Below are positions 26,664 to 37,300 of a stretch of DNA of 64,000 nucleotides, in pieces. A model generated the notes under the pieces. The model saw nothing but the letters and a program-made list of their open reading frames with translations, did no database searches and had not been told where the DNA came from. This DNA is from Pedobacter ghigonis (lineage in GTDB: Bacteria; Bacteroidota; Bacteroidia; Sphingobacteriales; Sphingobacteriaceae). The stretch lies in assembly GCF_903166585.1 (NCBI RefSeq), contig NZ_CAESCM010000014.1, positions 116,099 to 180,098 of the forward strand, given 5' to 3'. Position 1 is the stretch's first letter; every line of letters starts with the position of its first letter. Made by a program: the position numbers and the translations under genes.

Positions 26664-28262
26664 TTATTTATCCCACCATACCCGGGCTGTTAAAATGTCG
26701 CCACCGTTTAAACGGCTAACCGCTTCTTTATAATTACTGGTATTGTTTAAAATCTCTGTCGATAAGTAAATCATCCGTCGCGGAATGGTTGCATTGGTAG
26801 TATTCCCCGGATAATTTACGGGTGTAAGTACCGGGTAACCACTCCGTTTCCAGTTTAACCACGATTCGATAAAGTTAAAATTAGTACCGGTGGCCAGCCA
26901 ATACTGGGTATTAATGGCGTTCAAACTGTTTTGCTCATCACTTTCATTCAAAGGATTGTTCGAAACATAACTGTCAATAGTAGCCTGCGCTATTTTCCCT
27001 GTCTGATCTAACTGTGCCAGCGACTGTAGTGCCGCTGTAACACCATTGGCATAATGGGTGGCTGCTGTACCCGTTATATTCCAGCCCCTTACTTTAGCCT
27101 CAGCCAGTAAAAATTCTGTTTCGGCATAAGTCATGATAAAAATCGGACCACTTAATTTGAGGTACAGGGCTGTTTTCGGTCGCGAGTATTTCCCCAGCGG
27201 CGCAAAATCGGCACCGATTCCTGTACCGCCCGGGTAGCCAATAGCGTTGCGTACATCTGTTGGCCCTTCCTGCAAATCGAGGCCATTGGGAAGGCCCAGC
27301 TGCACCGCCGGATCGCTATTGCCCGATAATTTCTGGTCGGCGTTATTGGCCAGTCCGGGTTGTGGCACTTCGCCAATCACCCCTAAACGCGGGTCGTTGG
27401 TTTTACGGAGCTGATCAATCAGTGTTTTGCTCCAGCGTACTTCACGGTAATCGGAAAAGGTTCTTAAGGCCAGCGAAGTTCCGTTCTGGCTGTTAAAAGA
27501 TGAGGCATCGGTAACGATGATGGCATTGTCATTGATACTGGTAAAAGTATTGCCCACGCATTTTTCGGCCCATATTTTGGCCTTTTCGGGATTAACTTTG
27601 GTTAAACGCATGGCCATGCGAAGCATAATAGAATAGCCCAGTTTTTTCCACTTCTGGATATCGCCCTGGTAAAAAAGATCGGCAGTAGGTTTGGGTTTTA
27701 GCGGATCGAGGTTTTGAATGGCTTTCTCCAGATCGGTGAGCATGGCATCATAAATATCTTCCTGCTTATCGTACCGCGGATATTTAATGCCCTGCATGGC
27801 TTTGGCAGCATCAAAGTAAGGTACATCGCCATAAGTATCAGTTATGCGCTGCAAAATCAGGATGGCCATAATATCGCCGATGTTAATCAGGTTGCTGTTG
27901 GTTTCCTGGTTTTTAAGGTTGGCCAAACGCTGCATTTCGCGGATTACGGAGAGCTGCAGGTAACCTTCTTCAAAAATACGCCCCTGGTAATCAGTAAAGT
28001 TGGCTACGTTGATGTATTTATCGCCGTTATTGTAGTAGTAATAGGTTGAAGCCAGCAACTGCATCATGGTACTTTGGTAAACCAGCTGATAATAACCAAT
28101 ATTGCCATATTTTAATTGCGCAGTAGAAAGCAGTTCGTTAGGGTCGTAATCTTTTTCCGGAATTTTGGTGGTATCGGTATTAATTTCATCGAGCTGCGCT
28201 TTTGAGCAGCCCGAGATGATGAAACAAACCATCAATGCCATATAAATCAGGTGGTTTTTCAT
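26664..28262 (-). CDS. SusD/RagB-family lipoprotein (SusD_2 type)
   Basis: 532 residues; a lipoprotein signal ending FIISGC (Cys19). The body matches the SusD-like_2 group: DPNELLSTAQLKYGNIGYYQ, ILQRITDTYGDVPYFDAAKA, KKLGYSIMLRMAMRLTKVNP and PIFIMTYAETEFLLAEAKVR. It binds the substrate at the surface for the SusC encoded 3 bases upstream and is the last gene of a sigma / FecR / SusC / SusD set. Substrate unknown. Confidence 0.95.
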   Translation of the reverse strand: MKNHLIYMALMVCFIISGCSKAQLDEINTDTTKIPEKDYDPNELLSTAQLKYGNIGYYQLVYQSTMMQLLASTYYYYNNGDKYINVANFTDYQGRIFEEGYLQLSVIREMQRLANLKNQETNSNLINIGDIMAILILQRITDTYGDVPYFDAAKAMQGIKYPRYDKQEDIYDAMLTDLEKAIQNLDPLKPKPTADLFYQGDIQKWKKLGYSIMLRMAMRLTKVNPEKAKIWAEKCVGNTFTSINDNAIIVTDASSFNSQNGTSLALRTFSDYREVRWSKTLIDQLRKTNDPRLGVIGEVPQPGLANNADQKLSGNSDPAVQLGLPNGLDLQEGPTDVRNAIGYPGGTGIGADFAPLGKYSRPKTALYLKLSGPIFIMTYAETEFLLAEAKVRGWNITGTAATHYANGVTAALQSLAQLDQTGKIAQATIDSYVSNNPLNESDEQNSLNAINTQYWLATGTNFNFIESWLNWKRSGYPVLTPVNYPGNTTNATIPRRMIYLSTEILNNTSNYKEAVSRLNGGDILTARVWWDK

Positions 28263-28265
28263 CTG

Positions 28266-31200
28266 TTATTTAAATTTAAAGTTAAAATTGATACCGAATG
28301 TACGTGTGGCAGGTAAAGATGCTCCCTCTATACCGGCATAGGCGAGTATAGGTGAAAACTCAGACTCGGGGTCGATGTTTTTGGTGTATTTAAGCAAAGT
28401 AAGCAGGTTGCGACCAACCAAATCAATAGAAATGCTTTTAAACGGGGTTTTAAGCAAAGCTTTTGGATTAAAAACATAACCCAGTGTAGCCTGTCTGAAT
28501 TTAATAAAACTACCGTTTAGTACGGATAAGGCCGAAATGTTACTGGCCAGTTCAGGGTAATAACTATATGCCGGTACGTTAGTGGTGTTTTTGGTGCCGT
28601 TTTCGTAAACGCCATCTACAACTATACCTGTTTCGCGACCAACCAGTGTAGCTTTGTTCAAGCCGTTTACATAGGAGTAGTTTTCGGTTGCCGATAAAAT
28701 TTTATTGCCAAACCTAAAGTCAACCAGGAAAGAGAATTGGAATTGTTTAAAAGTAAAGCGGTTGTTAAGTCCTCCGTAAAAAGGTGGAATGGTAGTACCC
28801 ATAGGTACAAAATCGCCACGTTTGGGGATGCCATCACTACCTACAATAATATTTCCCGAAGCATCTCTTTTATAATCGTAGGCCATAATTTGTGTAATGG
28901 GCTTGCCAACCACCAAAGCGGTATTGGCATTTAACGGACGGTAAGCACCTGTTAAAGTATAATTGCTGTTGCCATCTATGGATAACAATGTGTTTTTAAC
29001 GTAAGTGAAGTTGAAATCGATATCCCACTTCTTATTTTTTTGAAGGATAGGCGTATAGGTAATCGCAGTTTCTATCCCGCTGTTGCGCGTTTTACCCAGG
29101 TTAACATAGGCAGAGGTAAAACCGGTAGTTACCGATTGTTTGGCATTGATGATCTCGTTATTGGTTACCCGGTGGTAATAGGTTAAATCAAAAGTCAGCC
29201 TGCTTTCAAAAAACTTCAGGTTTAAGCCGGCTTCGTATTCATCGAGCGTAAAGGGTTTCAGGTTGTAATTGGGAAGGTCTTTAGCGAAATCGCCAAGGGG
29301 CACCCCGTTAATGTTATCGTTTGAGGCATAGTAAATTTGCGTGGTATAAGGGGTGGTTGGTTCGCCACTGGTACGGGCATAATCTAAGCGGAGTTTGCCA
29401 AAACTTAAGCTCTTGATGGAAAGCAGGTCTGAAAAGATAAAACTACCCGAAATACCGGGAACAAATATACCCCGGTTATTTGACGGTAGGGTAGAATATA
29501 CATCGTACCTGCCCGTTAAAGAGAAGTTTAACAGTTGTTTATAGGCCAGATCGGCGGTAAAGTAAGCCGATTCGGTTACGATTTTTGAAATGGCATGGGT
29601 GCTGCTCTTAGTTACCAGATTTTCGGGGATATACAGGTATGGGATAATAAACTGTGAACCCACTGTCTTATCTGTAGAGCCATTCCTTTCACGGTAATTT
29701 GCACCGAGCGAAACATCCAGATTGATGTTTTCATTGATGTTCCGGTTTGCGGTAAGTAAAAGATCGGTATTAAATTCGGAAGTATGTAAGGTGTCGAGTT
29801 TGTTTATACCGCCCTGCCGGTTTACCGAAAAAGCTGTTCCGGTTGGTAAAATGCTCAGGAGTTGATCGTTGCTTACATCATAGCCCATTCTGCCTTGCAT
29901 GGCCAGCCAGTTATTAAAACGATACTTTACCGAACCCGACGAAATGGAGCGGTTGCGTTTGGCATAATCGGCCTGGCGGTTAAGCAAAAAATAGGGATTG
30001 GTTTTATATTCATCGGCATTCCAGCGGCTTTCGTTACCGTTGGTATCATCGTAACCAGGTGCCAGCAGCGATTCGTCTAAACTGGTGGCCAGCGCTGCAA
30101 TACCGTAATTGGCGTTTAAAGGCCCGTCGCTGAGGTAGCTTTTATTCTTGTTGTTTTCGTAAATGTAATTGCTGTTAAAACCAACGGTAAGCTTTTTCGA
30201 TAAATCAAAAGAACCGTAAACATTAAGCGTTTTGCGGTTCAGGTGACCATTTTTTAGAATTGAACTCTGATCGAGGTTAGAGGCCGAAAGGCGGTAAATA
30301 CTCCGTTTGGTGCCACCTACCAGCGAGATGGTATTGGTAAAGGCCGGTGCTACCCTGTAAAAATTTTTGATGTTGTTTTTAGCAGGAAGATAAGGTTTAG
30401 ACGAGCCATCTACCTGAGGTGAAAGTTTGCCATCCATTTTTTCGCCCCAACTCGAAATGCCTGTTGAAGTGGCCCCATAAAAATCGGCCGGACGCTTGTT
30501 TTGCGCTCCCTGACCATATACATATTGAAAATCGGTGTTGTTTACGGGGCTATCGAAAGAAAGGTTGGAATTATATTCGAACGATGAGGAAGCATTTTCC
30601 TTACCACTTTTGAGTGTGATGAGGATTACGCCATTGGCCGCCCGGGCTCCATATAAAGCGGAGGCTGCTGACCCCTTCAGGATGGTAACTGTTTCAATAT
30701 CATCGGGGTTGATGTTGCTGATACCGTCGCCATAATCGGCCCCGCCGTACTCGTTGGCACTGCCACGGATGCTGTTATCGATTGGGAGTCCGTTAATTAC
30801 AAACAGGGGCGAGGCTGCACTCATACTGGCCACACCTCTGAGTAAAATACGGGCAGAAGAAGAAGGACCGCCATTGGTACCATTAATGCTTAAACCGGCA
30901 ACACGGCCCTGCAGCGAAAGGATGAAATTAGATTCACGCGCCTGGGTTAAGGTTTCGCCGGGCACTACGGTTACGGCATAGCCAATTTTACGGTTATCTT
31001 TTTTAATACCTAGGGCGGTTATGACCACCTCTTCGAGGTTCGTTGCAGTATCGATCAGAGCAGGTCGACTCTCGAGCTGCCTGATTACAATCAGCTGATC
31101 GGGTAACAGGGCATAGGTATAGCCGGTATTTTTTAACAAGCGGGTTAAAATATGCGTTACCTCAGCATGTTGCACTTTTAGCGTAATGAGGCGCTGCGGA

Positions 31201-31367
31201 ATTTTCGATTCGCTGAAAACAAAACGGTATTTGGTTTGGTGCTGAATGGAATCGATTACACTTTCGAAACTTACCGCTTTTACATTAAGGCTAACCCGGG
31301 TTTGCGCGTAACTATTGAGGCAACAGCACAGGCATAATAAAAAAAGCAATTTCGAAATCAGCCTCAT
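28266..31367 (-). CDS. SusC/RagA TonB-linked transporter with STN domain
   Basis: 1033 residues. A signal peptide (LLFLLCLCCCLNSYAQ) is followed by an STN domain (~22-98; VSFESVIDSIQHQTKYRFVF), then directly LEEVVITALGI, the start of the SusC plug (LSLQGRVAGLSINGTNGGPS; LLRGVASMSAASPLFVINGL), and a barrel ending GASLPATRTFGINFNFKFK. The carboxypeptidase-like sandwich that normally sits between STN and plug in SusC is not visible here. The STN domain links it to the FecR protein encoded upstream, so the pair is induced by ligand through the ECF sigma factor. Confidence 0.95.
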   Translation of the reverse strand: MRLISKLLFLLCLCCCLNSYAQTRVSLNVKAVSFESVIDSIQHQTKYRFVFSESKIPQRLITLKVQHAEVTHILTRLLKNTGYTYALLPDQLIVIRQLESRPALIDTATNLEEVVITALGIKKDNRKIGYAVTVVPGETLTQARESNFILSLQGRVAGLSINGTNGGPSSSARILLRGVASMSAASPLFVINGLPIDNSIRGSANEYGGADYGDGISNINPDDIETVTILKGSAASALYGARAANGVILITLKSGKENASSSFEYNSNLSFDSPVNNTDFQYVYGQGAQNKRPADFYGATSTGISSWGEKMDGKLSPQVDGSSKPYLPAKNNIKNFYRVAPAFTNTISLVGGTKRSIYRLSASNLDQSSILKNGHLNRKTLNVYGSFDLSKKLTVGFNSNYIYENNKNKSYLSDGPLNANYGIAALATSLDESLLAPGYDDTNGNESRWNADEYKTNPYFLLNRQADYAKRNRSISSGSVKYRFNNWLAMQGRMGYDVSNDQLLSILPTGTAFSVNRQGGINKLDTLHTSEFNTDLLLTANRNINENINLDVSLGANYRERNGSTDKTVGSQFIIPYLYIPENLVTKSSTHAISKIVTESAYFTADLAYKQLLNFSLTGRYDVYSTLPSNNRGIFVPGISGSFIFSDLLSIKSLSFGKLRLDYARTSGEPTTPYTTQIYYASNDNINGVPLGDFAKDLPNYNLKPFTLDEYEAGLNLKFFESRLTFDLTYYHRVTNNEIINAKQSVTTGFTSAYVNLGKTRNSGIETAITYTPILQKNKKWDIDFNFTYVKNTLLSIDGNSNYTLTGAYRPLNANTALVVGKPITQIMAYDYKRDASGNIIVGSDGIPKRGDFVPMGTTIPPFYGGLNNRFTFKQFQFSFLVDFRFGNKILSATENYSYVNGLNKATLVGRETGIVVDGVYENGTKNTTNVPAYSYYPELASNISALSVLNGSFIKFRQATLGYVFNPKALLKTPFKSISIDLVGRNLLTLLKYTKNIDPESEFSPILAYAGIEGASLPATRTFGINFNFKFK

Positions 31368-31398
31368 AAAAACAAATCATCACCTCGGTTTAACAAAA

Positions 31399-32421
31399 TT
31401 AAGGGTAAATGTAGATAGTTTGACCCTTTCTTTCGTAATTAAAAGGTACAACCGAGCCGAGGACATTCAGTATGTCTGAAACACCTTCCCGCTTAAACTG
31501 GCCGGTAAATTTTTGCTTTTTTAGCTTTTCGTCTTTACAAATGATTTTGACATCGTATCTTCTTTCCAACTGGTTTAAGATAGAAGCGAAATCAATATTT
31601 TTGAAAGTAAGCATATTGTTTATCCACGCAATTTCAATGATGTTATTCGGATCTTCCTCAGCATAATAAGTGAGTCGTTGCATGCTGCCTTCATTTTTCT
31701 GGTTATCCAGCACAAATTTATCCTTAGGCTGCAAAATAAATTTTTGGTTGGTGTTCTCGTTTAACTGCACTTCTACACGACCTCTAATTAAGGTAGTTTC
31801 GGTAAAAGTATCGTTTTTATAGGCTTTTACATCAAAGGCAGTTCCTAAAACTTTTACCTGTATTTTATCGGTATGGATAATGAAAGGGTGTTTTGCGTCT
31901 TTCTTTACATCAAAAAAGGCTTCACCTGTTAAGTACACCTCGCGGGTGTTACTGCTAAAGTTTTCAGGATATTTTAGTTCGGAAACGGCATTTAAGGTTA
32001 CCGTGGTACCATCGGCCAGGGTAAGTTTTTTAACCGATTTGGCAGGGGTATTGGCCAGCTTCCAAACCAGCTCAGCAGCAGGTTGGTTTGCAGTTAAAAA
32101 GGTTTTATAAGCTAAGAAACCACAAGCCATTAGTACAATTACAGCAGCAACTTTTAACCAGATGCTGTAATTTGTTTTGTTTTTTAAGGCTTGTACTGCA
32201 ATTTCTTCAACAGGGGTAATTCTGGTTGTTATCCGATCAAAAACTTGATCAATATTTTGGCCCGGCGCTTCTTTTTTCGAAAAATAAGTATTTAAAGACT
32301 GATACTCCTGCTGATAACTTTCGTTTGATGCAAGCAATGTTTTAAATTCGGTCGATTCTTCAGGTGAAAGTTCACCAGCCAGTTGTTTGCCAAGCAATTC
32401 TGTAAATCTTTGATCTGTCAT
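31399..32421 (-). CDS. FecR-family anti-sigma factor
   Basis: 340 residues. The cytoplasmic sigma-binding part (LLGKQLAGELSPEESTEFKT) is followed by a membrane helix (WLKVAAVIVLMACGFLAYKT) and a FecR domain (KLTLADGTTVTLNAVSELKY; EVYLTGEAFFDVKKDAKHPF; TDKIQVKVLGTAFDVKAYKN). The C-terminal DUF4974-like part reads MLTFKNIDFASILNQLERRY. It partners the ECF sigma factor encoded upstream (52-base gap) and the STN-bearing SusC downstream (31-base gap). Confidence 0.95.
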   Translation of the reverse strand: MTDQRFTELLGKQLAGELSPEESTEFKTLLASNESYQQEYQSLNTYFSKKEAPGQNIDQVFDRITTRITPVEEIAVQALKNKTNYSIWLKVAAVIVLMACGFLAYKTFLTANQPAAELVWKLANTPAKSVKKLTLADGTTVTLNAVSELKYPENFSSNTREVYLTGEAFFDVKKDAKHPFIIHTDKIQVKVLGTAFDVKAYKNDTFTETTLIRGRVEVQLNENTNQKFILQPKDKFVLDNQKNEGSMQRLTYYAEEDPNNIIEIAWINNMLTFKNIDFASILNQLERRYDVKIICKDEKLKKQKFTGQFKREGVSDILNVLGSVVPFNYERKGQTIYIYP

Positions 32422-32473
32422 TTTGTGTTTTACCCTTGTGTATTAATATAGTACTTAAAGATTTAAAAATTGC

Positions 32474-33115
32474 CTACAACATATTTAAAAAAGTGATGAT
32501 TCCCAGTAAGATAACCATGCTGATGAGCTTTTCGCCTATTTCGGCATTGAAACCGCTTGGCTTTTCACTTTTTAAAACCAGCCGGAGTTTGGCAATCGCC
32601 CTGAATAACTGGGTTTGCACGGTTCGCGGACTAATCTCCAGGATATCGGCCACTTCTTTATACTTTAAACCGTTTTCTTTAATTAACCTGAAAACCAGTT
32701 TAGCCTGTGCTGGCAGGGTTTCTATCGCGCTATCGAGTTTCTGGTGCAATTCTTTTCGTTCCAGCAAACTCTCGGGCGTATAAGTCTCAACCGGATGCTG
32801 TGCTTCATTTTCGGCCAGATCGATAAAAGTCTTACCTGAGTTTTTTTTCAGGTATTTTAACGATTGGTTTCTAACTGCTACAAAGAAATAGCTTTCGGGC
32901 TGCTGTACATGCGTACTTGATTTCCGGTTTTCCCAGCATTTTACAAAAATTTCGGCTATAATATCTTCGGCAGCTTCCTGATCGCGTACGTAATAAAGCG
33001 CCAGTTTATGCAGGCTGTTATACAAATAGCGGTAGAGCACTTCGAAAGATTTAATATCATCCTCGAGACAAATCCTGGTCCATAAAACAAGAAAATCTGG
33101 CTTGGCTACTTTCAA
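32474..33115 (-). CDS. ECF-type RNA polymerase sigma-70 factor
   Basis: 213 residues from a TTG start; no ATG occurs in frame before region 2. Region 2: EVLYRYLYNSLHKLALYYVR and QEAAEDIIAEIFVKCWENR. Region 4: LPAQAKLVFRLIKENGLKYK and EVADILEISPRTVQTQLFRA. A hydrophobic C-terminus follows (LISMVILLGIITFLNML), which is unusual for a soluble sigma factor and could be a membrane tether; the first ECF factor in this window also ends hydrophobic. It drives the FecR/SusC/SusD genes downstream. Confidence 0.93.
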   Translation of the reverse strand: MKVAKPDFLVLWTRICLEDDIKSFEVLYRYLYNSLHKLALYYVRDQEAAEDIIAEIFVKCWENRKSSTHVQQPESYFFVAVRNQSLKYLKKNSGKTFIDLAENEAQHPVETYTPESLLERKELHQKLDSAIETLPAQAKLVFRLIKENGLKYKEVADILEISPRTVQTQLFRAIAKLRLVLKSEKPSGFNAEIGEKLISMVILLGIITFLNML

Positions 33116-33291
33116 TTTCTGCGACGCTATTTGGTTAAATATAAAGTAATAATAAAAATAATTATCAAAAAATGCATTTGCCTGTAGGCAGTTTTTCGTA
33201 AAAACAGATCATTGTTAATAATGCCGCTAAAGTTTTTGGCGGTTAATGTTAATGATAAAACTGTTTTAACCAATATAAACCCCTCTTAATC

Positions 33292-33390
33292 ATGTATAAC
33301 GCACAAACTGATAGTTCAAGGCACGTTAGCGCTTTACTGGTAAAAGGATTTACCAAAGTTGCTAAAACTTTTAATTGCTTACCTCATTAA
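33292..33390 (+). CDS. Possible 32-residue upstream ORF of the ROK gene
   Basis: An ATG at 33292 opens a 32-codon frame (start MYNAQTDSSRHVSALLVKG) that stops 9 bases before the ROK ATG. The sequence matches nothing I recognise. Its tight spacing could mean translational coupling or a leader peptide, or it may be chance. Confidence 0.25.
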   Translation: MYNAQTDSSRHVSALLVKGFTKVAKTFNCLPH

Positions 33391-33399
33391 ACCAAATAA

Positions 33400-34284
33400 A
33401 TGACAACAAATAAATATGTTCTGGGTGTAGATATCGGTGGCTCGCACATTACTGCAGCTGTAATGGATATGGAAAGCAGGCTTATACTCGAAGATTCTTA
33501 TACCCGTTGCCGGATAGATGCGCATGGAAAACCCGAAACCATTATCGAGAACTGGAAAGCAGCTATTGATTTGGCTTACGGCAAAGCAGGGCTGGAGATA
33601 GATAAGATTGGGATTGCCATGCCCGGGCCTTTTGATTATGAAAACGGCATTTCGCACGTTGCCGGTAACGATAAATACGAAGCGTTTTATGGCTTAAATG
33701 TAAAAGAAATGCTGGCCAGTGCCTTGGGGATTGATGCCGGTAATATTTTAATGAAAAATGATGCGGCCTGCTTTTTGGCCGGCGAAATGTTTGCCGGTGC
33801 AGTAAAGGATTATGCCAATGTGATTGGCATTACCCTGGGTACAGGCTTAGGCTCGGCCGTGGCCACTTATGGCAATACCCGCGATGCCAATCTCTGGTGC
33901 ACTTCGTTTATGGATGGCATTGCCGAAGATTACCTGTCTACCCGCTGGTTCTTAAAACGGTATTACGAGCTTACCAGTGTAAATATCCTCGATGTAAAAA
34001 GTTTAACCGAACTATACGATGAAAGCGAAACCATCAGGACCATATTCGATGAATTTTCGCAGCACCTTGCTGCCTTTTTAATGCAGTTTTTACAAGATAC
34101 CCAGGCCGATGTTATTGTGCTTGGTGGCAATATCAGCAATGCATGGCCGCGGTTTTTACCTAATGTATTGAAAGAGTTTAAAGCTAATGGCATCGAGGTA
34201 CCCCTGCGTATTTCAGAACTGAACGAGCGGGCTGCTATTGCGGGTGCGGCCAGCTGCTGGGAAAACCTGGCGGTAACCGGTTAA
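33400..34284 (+). CDS. ROK-family sugar kinase lacking the usual zinc cluster
   Basis: 294 residues, no DNA-binding domain, so a kinase rather than a repressor. The ATP motif is LGVDIGGSHITAAV; MPGPFDYENG follows; the catalytic base is Asp121 in MKNDAACF; the second phosphate motif is GITLGTGLGSAVA. The family's Zn motif (CxCGxxGCxE) is absent: after TYGNTRDANLWC the chain goes straight to AEDYLSTRWF. ROK kinases phosphorylate glucose, N-acetylglucosamine, N-acetylmannosamine or fructose. Its position just upstream of SusCD and an endo-N-acetylglucosaminidase suggests a sugar from N-glycans as substrate (inference). Confidence 0.88.
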   Translation: MTTNKYVLGVDIGGSHITAAVMDMESRLILEDSYTRCRIDAHGKPETIIENWKAAIDLAYGKAGLEIDKIGIAMPGPFDYENGISHVAGNDKYEAFYGLNVKEMLASALGIDAGNILMKNDAACFLAGEMFAGAVKDYANVIGITLGTGLGSAVATYGNTRDANLWCTSFMDGIAEDYLSTRWFLKRYYELTSVNILDVKSLTELYDESETIRTIFDEFSQHLAAFLMQFLQDTQADVIVLGGNISNAWPRFLPNVLKEFKANGIEVPLRISELNERAAIAGAASCWENLAVTG

Positions 34285-34354
34285 CATTTAAAATGAGCAA
34301 CCTAAATATTATAAAGAATAACAATTAACCAAATAATAAATAAATCTTATCACC

Positions 34355-37300
34355 ATGAGTATGAAAAGATCACTACAACTCACATGCTTATTGCTGTATG
34401 CATCGGCCGGATTATATGCCGCTGAAACAGTTAATAATGCATTGCCGCTAACTTCGCTTAGTGCACATTACCAGGAACAGATTAAGGGTACCGTAAAGGA
34501 CGCATCGGGCTTAACGGTGCCAGGTGTAACCGTAAACATTAAGGGTACGAAAGTAAATACGCAAACCAATGCCAACGGGCAATATAACATTGCAGCCAAA
34601 GCGGGCGATGTGCTGGTATTCTCTTTTATTGGCTACCAAACCAAAGAAGTTACGGTAGGTACAGATAATACTATTGATGTTATCCTGGCTAACGATTCGA
34701 AAGAACTGGAAACGGTTGTGGTAACCGCACTGGGTATAAAACGTTCAGAGAAATCGTTAACCTATACTACACAACAGGTTGGCGGCGAAGAACTGAACAA
34801 AGTTAAAAGCCCTAACCTGGTAAACAGCTTAAACGGTAAAGTTGCCGGTATGACCATCAGTCCGAGCACTTCGGGTGTGGGTGGTTCGGCCAAGGTAATA
34901 TTAAGGGGTAGCCGCTCGGTAAGCGGAAATAACCAGCCCTTGTATGTAATCGACGGGGTGCCGATTAGCAATAACGGTAATGCCAATGCACAGCAAAACA
35001 GCGTGTTTGGTGGCGGACAGGATGGAGGAGATGGTATCTCGAACCTAAATCCCGACGACATTGAGAGTTTAACTGTATTAGAGGGTGCCTCAGCAGCAGC
35101 GTTATACGGTAGTCAGGCTCAAAATGGCGTAATTTTAATTACAACCAAGCAAGGTAAAGCTGGCAAAACACAAATTGGTTTTTCTTCGAGCTTAACTTTC
35201 GATAAAATTGCCTACAAACCTGAATTTCAAAATAGTTACGGCCCTGCATCTGCCAATACAAGGGACAGCTGGGGTGCTGCCATCAACAACAGCACCGATA
35301 ACCTGGATCAATTTTTCCAAACCGGTACAAATGCTACCAACTCTATCAATTTCTCGGGCGGTTCGGAAATTGCCCAAACTTATTTTTCTTATGCCAATAC
35401 CTATGCAAGTGGTATACAGGAAGGCAACAAGTTGAACAGACACAACATTAACCTGCGCGAAACGGCTAAGTTTTTAAACAACAAATTAACGGTTGATGGT
35501 AACGTAAACTACATTAACCAAAGGATTAACAACAGTCCTTCAATCGGTTTGTACAACAACCCTTTGGTAGGTTTGTATCTGTTCCCACGCGGCGTAGATA
35601 TTACCCCTTATAAAGACAACTACCTGTTGGCAAACAATGTGGGTACAGCACGCCAGAACTGGTTGGGCGGAAGTGCCGATATTAACCAGAACCCATGGTG
35701 GTTAACCAATTTAAACCCGAATACAGCGATCAGAAACCGCTTTTTATTGAGCGGAAGTGTTAAATATGAATTTACACCGTGGTTAAACCTTCAGGTAAGG
35801 GGTAACATCGACCGCAGTACGGATGATTTTGAGAACAGACGTTACTCGGGTATTAACGGAAACTTCAACTCTAACGGAAGAGGTTATTTATCGCAAAACA
35901 CCCAAACTTTTATTCAGAAATATGCCGATGCGATTTTAAATGTTACGGTGCCTATGAAAGGATCGGACTTTAAAATAAACGGATTAATTGGTGGTAGCAT
36001 TAACGACCAGAAAACTTCGGGTTTATCATTAGCCGGCGATCTTGCTGCTGTTGATTTATTTACCCCAAACAATACCATCGTAGCCACTGCAGGTAATTAT
36101 ACTTCTGATGTATTAAGCACTACCAAAGCCAGCGATGCTTTCCACAGCCAGTTACAGGCCGTGTTTGCCAATGCCAACCTTTCGTATAAAGATTGGGCTT
36201 TCTTAACTTTAACAGGCAGAAACGACTGGTCGTCGAACCTTTCTTTTACGCCTAACGTTTCTTACTTCTACCCATCGGTAGGTTTATCGTTCGTAGTATC
36301 GCAGATGGTTAAATTACCAGAAGCCATTACTTTTGCTAAAATAAGGGGTACTTATGCCGAAGTGGGTAACACTGTACCAGCTTACTTAACTTTTATTCAG
36401 AATACTTTGGGTAACGGAGGTGCACTAACCATTAATACGAACCGGGCTTTTGCCGAGTTAAAACCAGAAAGAACAAAATCTTTTGAGATTGGTACCGATA
36501 TGCGTTTTCTGGCCAACCGCATAAACTTTAGCTTTACCTATTATAAAACCAACACCAAAAACCAGTATATTCCGGTTAAACCTGCACCATCGGGCCTTGT
36601 GGCAACCGGTTATTTGAATGCCGGCGATGTTCAGAACCAGGGTTTACAGTTTACTTTAGGTGCCGATGTATTAAAAGGCGATGGGCTGAACTGGAATACT
36701 GCCATTAACGGATCGTTAAACAGAAATAAAATTATCGATGTAGCTGCATCGCAAGGTTTAAATTCAATTGATTTAACCGGTGGCGGTAACAACGCTTACA
36801 TTTCACGTATTGCCGTAGGCGGATCGTATGGCGATATTTACGGTTATACCTTGCAAAAAGATGCCAGTGGCCGAATCGTATTCAGCGGCGACGGAACTGC
36901 AGCAAATCCATATTTTCCAATTAAAAGTGCCGATTACAGCTTAATTGCCAATGCCAATCCAAGATTTCAGCTGGGCTGGAACAACAGTTTTAACTATAAA
37001 GATTTCAGCTTAAGCTTTTTAGTAGACGGTAAGTTTGGCGGTAAAGTACTTTCGCTAACCGAAGCCCTTATGGACCAGGCTGGTGCATCAAAAGTAACCG
37101 GCGATGCCAGGGCACAGGGTGGTGTTAAAATTGATGGCGTTGATGCCAGCGGAAAAGCAGTTTCTGCTACCATTAATCCACAAACCTATTATTCTTTCTT
37201 AGGGGATAGAAACGGTGTAACCGGCGAGTATGTTTACAGCGCAACTGTTGTGCGTTTACGTGAAGCTTCATTGGGATATAACCTGCCTTTGAAAGGAACT

